Source of the DNA: Rhodococcus phenolicus
GTDB taxonomy: Bacteria; Actinomycetota; Actinomycetes; Mycobacteriales; Mycobacteriaceae
Length of the DNA: 64,000 nucleotides
NCBI RefSeq assembly: GCF_001646785.1
Contig: NZ_LRRH01000020.1
Coordinates: 1-64,000, forward strand
Reading direction: 5' to 3'
Below, in pieces: positions 51,144 to 64,000 of the stretch. A program made the translations under genes and the position numbers. Every line of letters starts with the position of its first letter. Position 1 is the first letter of the stretch. The notes under the pieces were generated by a model. The model had not been told where the DNA came from and did not search any database. It saw only the letters and a list, made by a program, of their open reading frames with translations.

Positions 51144-51219
51144 TAAAATGAATGGTTCGTGTGCCCGTTCGTCCGGCATCATGACCCAGTCCCGTTCGTC
51201 CCCCTGAGGAGTCCCACGC
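51144..51219 (+). promoter_or_regulatory. Promoter and short leader ORF before the ABC-F gene
   Basis: TAAAAT at 51144-51149 is a strong -10 candidate. In the leader, an ATG at 51181 opens an 8-codon ORF (MTQSRSSP) whose TGA at 51205-51207 overlaps the ribosome site GAGGAG of the ABC-F gene. An in-frame ATG at 51148 would give 19 codons but overlaps the -10 box. Leader peptides control several antibiotic-resistance ABC-F genes, so attenuation is possible. Confidence 0.4.
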
Positions 51220-52851
<1,632 letters not shown>

Positions 52852-52969
52852 CACCGGTGACGGGTGTGGCACGAACATACGGGGGCGGTGCGCAGCGATC
52901 CGCCTCGGGTTTCGTCGACGTGAACTAGCCTGGTAAGCGGAGCCTTGTCGAGCCGACGGGAGGGATCCG

Positions 52970-53221
52970 ATGGCACGCAGATCCGAAGACGGGCAGTCCA
53001 CGTTCAGCAAGGGGACGCGGGTCACCGGAGAATCCCGGGACCGCCTCCAACAGGAACTCAAGCGGCGCTACGAAGCCGGAGCGAGCATTCGCACGCTCGC
53101 ACAGGAGACGGGCCGGTCCTACGGGTTCGTGCACAACGTGCTCGTCGAATCCCACGTCGCGCTCCGTGGGCGCGGCGGCCCCAACCGCCGGCGCGCAGCC
53201 GCCTCGGGCAGCACCAGCTGA
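52970..53221 (+). CDS. Small helix-turn-helix protein
   Basis: An 83-aa basic protein. LQQELKRRYEAGASIRTLAQETGRSYGFVHNVLVES is a clear helix-turn-helix, close to the resolvase-type or Hin-like DNA-binding helix pair, with basic tails on both sides. A homologue sits between the ABC-F gene and the TetR gene in mycobacteria (Rv1473A by my recollection). Function unknown. It converges with the TetR gene, 12 bases apart. Confidence 0.78.
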   Translation: MARRSEDGQSTFSKGTRVTGESRDRLQQELKRRYEAGASIRTLAQETGRSYGFVHNVLVESHVALRGRGGPNRRRAAASGSTS

Positions 53222-53233
53222 CACCGGCGCCGA

Positions 53234-53800
53234 TCAGTCGCGGCGCCGCACCGATTCCTCGACCAGGTCCAGCACCTGGGTGAGCTCCTTCTCCGCGTGC
53301 CCGGACGCGATCCGTGCGACGAGACCGTCGAGAACCAGATCCAGATAGCCGAGCAGGACATCGGTCGGCACGTCGTCGCGCAGCCGGCCGGCTTCGCGTT
53401 GCCGGGCGAGGCGGCCTTCCGTCGCCTCGGTCAGTTGCGCCGAATGCGCGGTCCACGCCCGCGCGAAATCGGGATCGGTACGCAGTCTGCGGGTGATCTC
53501 GAGCCGCGTGCCGAGCCAGTCGAACTGCTCCGGCGAGGCGAGCATGTCCCGCATCACCTGGACGAGACCCTGGTCGGCGGCGACCTCCGCCATTCGCCGG
53601 GCATCCTCCTGCGCGAGCGCCAGGAACAGGCCGTCCTTGTCCTTGAAGTGGTGGAAGATCGCACCGCGCGACAATCCGGTGGCGTCCTCGAGAAGCCGGA
53701 CCGTCGCGCCCTCGTAGCCGTGCTCGGCGAAGCAGCGTCGTGCGCCGTCGAGAATCTGGCTCCGGCGCGCGGCGAGATGGTCCTCACTGACCTTGGGCAC
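53234..53800 (-). CDS. acnR: TetR-family repressor of aconitase (AcnR)
   Basis: A 188-aa TetR regulator. The N-terminal DNA-binding domain reads RRSQILDGARRCFAEHGYEGATVRLLEDATGLSRGAIFHHFKDKDGLF. The gene lies downstream of acn on the same strand, as in Corynebacterium and mycobacteria, where AcnR represses acn. A matching operator is visible at the acn promoter. I chose the second GTG of GTG-CCC-GTG because the first is part of the AAGGAGG ribosome site. Confidence 0.9.
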   Translation of the reverse strand: MPKVSEDHLAARRSQILDGARRCFAEHGYEGATVRLLEDATGLSRGAIFHHFKDKDGLFLALAQEDARRMAEVAADQGLVQVMRDMLASPEQFDWLGTRLEITRRLRTDPDFARAWTAHSAQLTEATEGRLARQREAGRLRDDVPTDVLLGYLDLVLDGLVARIASGHAEKELTQVLDLVEESVRRRD

Positions 53801-53825
53801 GGGCACCTCCTTCGTCGTGTGCGGG

Positions 53826-53955
53826 TGGCACTTCGGCCTTTCGCGGGACAGGTCACCCGGTGCGCAAAGCGCCCACGACCACTGCCGAATCGATGATCGC
53901 CGCCGGCGAATCGTGGTCGTGAGCGCTCTGCGCCCGTCCGGGCCGAAAGTGCTCA
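53826..53955. repeat. Large imperfect inverted repeat between acn and acnR
   Basis: The inner arms 53862-53882 and 53913-53933 pair at 19 of 21 positions around a 30-base loop. Outside them, a GTGGCACTTCGGCC-type segment near 53826 partly pairs with GGCCGAAAGTGC near 53941. The structure lies just upstream of acnR on its strand. It may be a dispersed palindromic element, an mRNA processing or attenuation site, or a second regulator site. Confidence 0.55.
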
Positions 53956-54001
53956 CCGGCGCGCAGCGCCCGCGGGCCGCAAACGCGCACAGGTGGGTGG
54001 G

Positions 54002-54032
54002 GCGGCTGTGTCGCCGAGGGCGACACAGCCGC
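54002..54032 (-). terminator. Terminator of acn
   Basis: A perfect 14-bp stem (GCGGCTGTGTCGCC and its complement) with a 3-base GAG loop, starting 10 bases after the acn stop on the minus strand. Read-through would give an acn-acnR transcript. Confidence 0.8.
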
Positions 54033-54042
54033 GGAGCCGCCT

Positions 54043-57700
<3,658 letters not shown>

Positions 57701-57711
57701 CCCGATTCCCC

Positions 57712-57744
57712 AGCCCACCGCCCGGTCCGCCGCGGCGGTGGGCT
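57712..57744 (+). terminator. Hairpin after the Rv1476-like gene
   Basis: AGCCCACCGCC and its complement form an 11-bp perfect stem with an 11-base loop, 12 bases after the stop. It separates this gene from the ripA transcript. Confidence 0.65.
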
Positions 57745-57857
57745 CCGCCCTGCGTGCCTTCACCTGCGCCCCGCGTCCGGGGCGCCGGATTCGTCGACAC
57801 GGACAATTTTTTGCGGCTTTATTTGTGACTGTCGCGCCAAACGGGTGCGATGTGTCG

Positions 57858-58038
57858 TACGGTGCCCTTGGCGCTCTTGGGGAAGGAGTGTCGCACTTGC
57901 CGTCGTGGGACCGCAGTTCACGGCGGCTGGAACGGATCTGCGGAAAGATCGCGCGGCGCGCGATCCGATGCAGCGTGCAGTCCTTCCCTCGGCGCGGCGG
58001 ATCGGTTCAGTCCGTGACACCACCGAGGGAGAAATGAT
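57858..58038 (+). promoter_or_regulatory. ripA promoter and structured leader
   Basis: TACGGT at 57858-57863 is a -10 candidate that would give a leader of about 170 bases. Inside it, GGAAGGA (57881-57887) pairs with TCCTTCC (57981-57987), GCAC (57893-57896) with GTGC (57975-57978), and two hairpins sit between them (57899-57927 and 57947-57965, the latter inside CTGC/GCAG). The fold is multi-branched like many riboswitches. It lacks the landmarks of the c-di-AMP (ydaO) riboswitch known before some hydrolase genes. Confidence 0.4.
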
Positions 58039-59883
58039 GTGAGGCGCTTCGGTTTCCACGGGGGGGATACGCGACGATCCGGGTCACGGCGACATCGCCG
58101 GGGCGGGGGAGCCGGCACACCGATGTCGGCCGGACCACGGCTGGTCCTGGGGCTCGGGCTCGTCGTCACACTGCTCGTGGGGACCGCGGCCTCGGTGGGT
58201 GCGGTACCGAATCCACCGCCGAACCCGAGCGACGATGCTCTCGCCGCAGCCGGCGCCGCCGTCGATACCGGGATCGACCGCGTCGGCGACCTGATCGTGC
58301 GCATCGCTTCCGCCGATCAGCAGCTCGCCGAACTCGAGAACCAGGTCGCGATCAAGCGCGAGAACGTCAACCGGGCCCTGGTGGACCTGCAGAACGCCCG
58401 GGATGCCGCCGACACGGCCGCGTACGCCGTCACGCAATCGCAGCAGGCACTCCGCGACGCCGGTGCACGGATCGAACAGGCCCAGAACGACTTCGACGCA
58501 TTCGCGCGCAGCAGCTACACCCGCGGCACCAACGCCGCGTCCCTCGCGTCCTTCCTCGGTTCGACCGGCCCGGACGACCTTCTCGATCGCGCCCAGGTGA
58601 TGCGACTGCTGTCGTCGGGGCGCACCGCTGTGCTCGACGCTCTCGAACGCGCTCGCACCGAGGAGGCCAACAACAACTCGCGGGCGCGCGCGGCCAAACA
58701 GGAGGCCGACGCGGCGTCGCAGGCAGCCGAGCAGCGCAAGATCGACGCCGAATCCGCGATCGCGCAGGCCCGTTCCGCGCTGGATCAGCAGGCTGCGGAC
58801 AAACAGCGGATCGAGATCGAACGTGCGGCGGCGCAGACCGAGCTGGATACGGCCCGGCAGAACGTCGCCGGACTCGAGAACCAGCGCGCCGACTACGCAG
58901 CGTGGGACCGGCAGCGACAGGCAGAGGAGGCGGCCCGCGCGGCCGCCGAGGCGGCAGCGCAACAGGCCGCGGTGGAGGCGACCCAGCGAGTCGCCGCGGA
59001 TGCCGCGGCCCGGGCCCGTGCCGCCGAGCTCGCGAACGGTCAGCGTCCGCACACCCAGATCGACGGCTACCGGGTCGACCCCGGCGACTGGTCCGGCGCC
59101 GAAACTCCACTCCGGGACGCAACGGAGGAGGACGACCCGTCGGCGAGCGATTCGGCGGCGGGCGCGTCGTCCGGGGCTGACTCCTCGACAGGGGATCCCA
59201 CGACGGGCGATTCCACGACAGGGAACTCGTCGGCCGGCGATTCCGCTGCAGGGGATTTACCGACCGACGATTCGACGTCCGAGAATCCGTCGGAGGGGGA
59301 CAGCGACGGCGGCACGGGCGACGAGGACGGCGACGAGCCGAGCAGCAGCGGCCGCGACTGGGGCAACCAGGACCCGGGCGACCCGACCGGCGAGAGTTCC
59401 GTGTCGCCGTCGACACCCAAGTCCAAGCCGCGCACCACTCCGCGAGCGACGATCACCGGCCCCGCCGCAGTCGAAACCGTCATCGATCGCGCCATGTCGC
59501 AGATCGGTGTGCCCTACGCGTGGGGAGGCGGCGACGAGAACGGACCGACCCGCGGCATCCGCGACGGTGGAGTCGCCGACAGTTACGGCGACTACAACAA
59601 GGTCGGGTTCGACTGCTCGGGACTGATGATCTACGCGTTCGCCGGCATCGGGATCTCACTGCCGCACTACACCGGGTATCAGTACACCGCAGGCACCCAG
59701 GTGCCGTCGGCCGAGATGAAGCGCGGCGACATGATCTTCTACGGACCCAACGCGAGCCAGCACGTCGGGTTGTATCTCGGTGACGGGCAGATGCTCGAGG
59801 CCCCGCAGTCGGGTTCGCACGTCAAGATCTCGCCGGTCCGCTGGTCCGGGATGACGCCGTACGTCGTGCGTATGGTGTCGTGA
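58039..59883 (+). CDS. ripA: RipA-type NlpC/P60 peptidoglycan endopeptidase
   Basis: A 614-aa secreted D-Glu-mDAP endopeptidase that splits daughter cells. The basic start and signal helix (PRLVLGLGLVVTLLVG) are followed by a long coiled coil (about 60-315), a Ser/Thr/Asp/Gly-rich linker (about 355-465) and a C-terminal NlpC/P60 domain. Catalytic Cys526 is in GFDCSGL, His575 in QHVGLYLGDG and Glu587 in MLEAP, the same spacing as mycobacterial RipA. The longer length comes from the linker. The GTG at 58039 has AGGGAGAA upstream; an ATG at 58123 is an alternative. No ripB follows. Confidence 0.93.
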   Translation: MRRFGFHGGDTRRSGSRRHRRGGGAGTPMSAGPRLVLGLGLVVTLLVGTAASVGAVPNPPPNPSDDALAAAGAAVDTGIDRVGDLIVRIASADQQLAELENQVAIKRENVNRALVDLQNARDAADTAAYAVTQSQQALRDAGARIEQAQNDFDAFARSSYTRGTNAASLASFLGSTGPDDLLDRAQVMRLLSSGRTAVLDALERARTEEANNNSRARAAKQEADAASQAAEQRKIDAESAIAQARSALDQQAADKQRIEIERAAAQTELDTARQNVAGLENQRADYAAWDRQRQAEEAARAAAEAAAQQAAVEATQRVAADAAARARAAELANGQRPHTQIDGYRVDPGDWSGAETPLRDATEEDDPSASDSAAGASSGADSSTGDPTTGDSTTGNSSAGDSAAGDLPTDDSTSENPSEGDSDGGTGDEDGDEPSSSGRDWGNQDPGDPTGESSVSPSTPKSKPRTTPRATITGPAAVETVIDRAMSQIGVPYAWGGGDENGPTRGIRDGGVADSYGDYNKVGFDCSGLMIYAFAGIGISLPHYTGYQYTAGTQVPSAEMKRGDMIFYGPNASQHVGLYLGDGQMLEAPQSGSHVKISPVRWSGMTPYVVRMVS

Positions 59884-60033
59884 CGGCCGTGTGACCTCGC
59901 GTTTCGCTGCCCGCCCGCCGGTCCGCGCATCACCCGAGCGGCACGGTGGCGGCGCCGGGTCGCCACACCTGGAATAGTGGTGCCCGAATGTGATCTCCAG
60001 CGGAACGACCTAGGCGAAAGCGGTGGATTCTTG

Positions 60034-61224
60034 GTGACCTCACGTGAGGGTGGGACGTCGGGCACGAACACCCAGGGCACGAACACTCAGGGCTCGAACG
60101 CCCAGGGCACGGGAGCGAAGTCCCCGACCCTGACGAAGGACGGCACGAGGCCGCCCGCCACGACCGATCAGGTGCCGGACGTGCGTGTCCTCGAGAAGGC
60201 GATCTACGAGGTCAAGCGCGTCATCGTCGGGCAGGACCGGCTCGTCGAACGGATGCTCGTCGGAGTCCTCGCGAAGGGCCACGTGCTCCTGGAGGGTGTT
60301 CCGGGCGTCGCCAAGACCCTCGCCGTGGAGACGTTCGCCAAGGTGGTCGGCGGGTCGTTCTCCCGCGTCCAGTTCACCCCGGACCTGGTGCCCACCGACC
60401 TCGTTGGCACGCGCATCTACCGGCAGGGCCGTGAGGAGTTCGACACCGAACTCGGCCCCGTGGTCGCGAACTTCGTGCTCGCCGACGAGATCAACCGGGC
60501 GCCCGCCAAGGTGCAGTCCGCGCTGCTCGAGGTGATGGCGGAACGACACGTCACCATCGGTGGCAAGACGTTCCCGATGCCGGAACCGTTCCTGGTGATG
60601 GCCACCCAGAACCCGATCGAGAACGAAGGTGTGTACCCGCTGCCCGAGGCGCAGCGCGACCGCTTTCTGTTCAAGGTCCTCGTCGACTACCCGTCGGTCG
60701 AGGAGGAACGCGAGATCGTTTACCGCATGGGCGTGTCCGCGCCGGAACCGAAGCAGATCCTCGACAACGCCGAGCTGCTGCGCCTGCAGGACGCCGCCAG
60801 CCGCGTGTTCGTGCACCACGCGCTCGTCGACTACGTGGTGCGGGTGATCTTCGCGACCCGTGCCCCCGCCGAGGTCGGCCTCGCCGACGTCGCCGGATGG
60901 ATCGCCTACGGCGCCTCGCCCCGTGCGACCCTCGGCATCATCTCGGCGGCCCGCGCGCTGGCGCTGGTGCGGGGCCGCGACTACGTGGTCCCGCAGGACG
61001 TTCTCGACGTGATCCCGGACGTGTTGCGGCACCGCCTGGTGCTCTCGTACGACGCGCTCGCAGACGAGGTCACGGCCGACCAGATCATCAACCGCATCCT
61101 GCAGACCGTGGGCCTGCCGCACGTCAGCCCGCAGGTCAACGCGCCCACCCCGTCGGCTCCCGGGCCGGCGGCACCGGCCGCGGGTGTCCCGGCCGGCCCC
61201 GAGGCAGGTCCGGGGCAGCGGTGA
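60034..61224 (+). CDS. moxR: MoxR-family AAA+ ATPase
   Basis: A 396-aa MoxR ATPase, chaperone-like, working with DUF58 and VWA partners. Walker A GVPGVAKT, Walker B VLADEINRAP, sensor 1 MATQNPIENEGVYPLPEAQRDRF and the C-terminal lid are complete. The N-terminal about 45 residues are low-complexity with three GTNTQ-like repeats. I chose the GTG at 60034; a frame extension of 19 codons has no better site. Its stop overlaps the DUF58 start as GTGA. Same neighbourhood as Rv1479 in mycobacteria. Confidence 0.93.
   Translation: MTSREGGTSGTNTQGTNTQGSNAQGTGAKSPTLTKDGTRPPATTDQVPDVRVLEKAIYEVKRVIVGQDRLVERMLVGVLAKGHVLLEGVPGVAKTLAVETFAKVVGGSFSRVQFTPDLVPTDLVGTRIYRQGREEFDTELGPVVANFVLADEINRAPAKVQSALLEVMAERHVTIGGKTFPMPEPFLVMATQNPIENEGVYPLPEAQRDRFLFKVLVDYPSVEEEREIVYRMGVSAPEPKQILDNAELLRLQDAASRVFVHHALVDYVVRVIFATRAPAEVGLADVAGWIAYGASPRATLGIISAARALALVRGRDYVVPQDVLDVIPDVLRHRLVLSYDALADEVTADQIINRILQTVGLPHVSPQVNAPTPSAPGPAAPAAGVPAGPEAGPGQR
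60061..60105 (+). repeat. Three 15-base tandem repeats in moxR
   Basis: Copies at 60061, 60076 and 60091 encode GTNTQ, GTNTQ and GSNAQ in the disordered N-terminal arm of MoxR. The first two differ by one base, the third by more. An in-frame repeat of this kind may vary in copy number among strains. Confidence 0.85.
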
Positions 61225-62170
61225 GCCCACGCGCCCACGGATCGCCGCCGACTTTCCGGTCCGGCGAGTTGCGAGATCCCGCACTGACCGCTGCGCTGCG
61301 CACCCTCGAGCTCACCGTGCGGCGACGGCTCGACGGCGTGCTGCACGGTGATCACCTCGGCCTGATCCCGGGGCCCGGCTCCGAACCTGGTGATGCCCGC
61401 GAATACCAGCCGGGTGACGATGTGCGGCAGATGGACTGGTCGGTCACTGCCCGGACCACGCATCCGCACGTGCGCCAATCCGTCGCCGACCGGGAACTCG
61501 AGACGTGGCTGGCCGTCGACCTGTCGGCCAGTCTCGATTTCGGCACGGGAGTCTGCGAGAAACGCGACCTGGCGGTCGCGGCGGCGGCCGCCGTCGCGCA
61601 CCTGACCAGTGGCGGCGGCAACCGCATCGGTGCGGTCGTGAGCACCGGCCACGACACCACGCGCTTCCCGGCGCGCGGCGGCCGCCTGCACGCGCAGGCG
61701 ATGCTGCGGTCGATCGCGACCACCCCGCACGCCCCCGACGGCACCCGGGGCGACCTGCGCGGTGCCGTCGAGGCGCTGCGCCGGCCGGAGCGCCGGCGCG
61801 GCCTCGTCGTCGTCATCAGCGACTTCCTCGGCCCGCTCGACTGGGAGCGGTCCCTGCGGGCGCTGTCCGGCAGGCACGACCTGCTGGCCGTCGAGGTGCT
61901 CGACCCACGCGACCTCGAACTCCCCGATCTGGGCGACGTCGTGCTGCACGACCCCGAAACCGGCCGGACCCGCGAGTTCACCACCACGGAACGGTTGCGC
62001 GCCGACTACGCCGCGGCCGCCGCCGAGCACCGCGCGGCCGTGCAGCAGGCCCTGCGCCGCTGCGGTGCCCCGCAGATGACCCTGCGCACCGACCGGGACT
62101 GGATCGAGGACGTCGTCCGGTTCGTCGCCGCTCGCCGGCACAGTTACGGCGCACCGGGCAGGGGGGTCCG

Positions 62171-62174
<4 letters not shown>
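61221..62174 (+). CDS. DUF58 protein, partner of MoxR
   Basis: A 317-aa DUF58 protein with a von Willebrand-like C-terminal part. The hallmark [20 protein letters not shown] is near residue 60, and [13 protein letters not shown] carries the DxSxS metal site. No membrane helix is visible, so it is probably cytoplasmic. It overlaps moxR at the start and the VWA gene at the end, both by 4 bases. The set is probably involved in assembling envelope enzymes, here perhaps RipA. Confidence 0.9.
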
Positions 62175-63977
<1,803 letters not shown>

Positions 63978-64000
63978 CCTCACCGTCGGCGCCGGGCGCC

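Noticed and set aside
57897-58037. A 46-codon ORF with a TTG start inside the ripA leader
   Set aside because: Good spacing from GGAAGGAG, but it is basic, low in coding character and overlaps the paired regions; not called as a gene.
57858-58038. A c-di-AMP (ydaO) riboswitch before ripA
   Set aside because: The conserved sequence blocks of that class are not present; only the general idea of a structured leader is kept.

Overview
The window is high-GC actinobacterial chromosome with GTG starts and stop/start overlaps. Gene order matches the mycobacterial core region from uvrC to fabG1: uvrC-rapZ-yvcK-whiA, gap-pgk-tpiA-secG-ppc, pgl-opcA-zwf-tal-tkt, ctaB, qor, ctaA, ABC genes, mptB, the suf operon, an ABC-F gene, acnR-acn, ripA, moxR-DUF58-VWA and fabG1. 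Together with mptB, ripA and a MabA-type fabG1, this points to a mycolic-acid-containing genus. A lycopene cyclase, an intein-free SufB and the accessory genes make Rhodococcus the best guess; this is inference from gene order and protein recall, with no database search.

Layout. 1-2964: end of uvrC, then the overlapping rapZ-yvcK-whiA operon. 3.0-12.7 kb: lower glycolysis (gap, pgk, tpiA), then an accessory insert (MFS transporter, SDR, secreted tyrosine phosphatase), then secG and PEP carboxylase. 12.7-23.7 kb: the most accessory stretch, with an SRPBCC protein, a Met-rich DUF305 lipoprotein followed by an OmpR/histidine-kinase pair, an NTF2-like protein, an unknown small protein, an arginine deiminase/antiporter pair, and a CMD-like/DapB-like/luciferase-like oxidoreductase group. 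24-30.4 kb: the pentose-phosphate operon on the minus strand. 30.7-38.7 kb: haem O and haem A synthesis genes, an IS481-type element inserted exactly at the qor stop codon, a DrrAB-like ABC pair and mptB. 38.8-45.9 kb: sufR-sufB-sufD-sufC-sufS-sufU-sufT plus a MarR gene, closed by a strong terminator. 46-53.8 kb: MarR/MFS efflux pair, Ku, lycopene cyclase, SDR, ABC-F protein, small HTH protein, TetR (AcnR). 54-64 kb: aconitase, a membrane protein, the RipA-type peptidoglycan hydrolase, moxR/DUF58/VWA and fabG1.

How the parts work together. The window is rich in central carbon metabolism (glycolysis, anaplerosis, the oxidative and non-oxidative pentose-phosphate branches, aconitase), Fe-S assembly that serves aconitase, and envelope maintenance. 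Two regulatory sites can be read directly: a SufR-type inverted repeat over the sufR start codon, and an AcnR-type operator immediately upstream of the acn -10 box.

No clearly new multi-gene system is evident. The best candidates for something undescribed are a structured leader before ripA, a ctaA reading frame that runs antisense through the whole of the opposite gene, the Met-rich DUF305/two-component unit, and the unrecognised small proteins in 16-24 kb.
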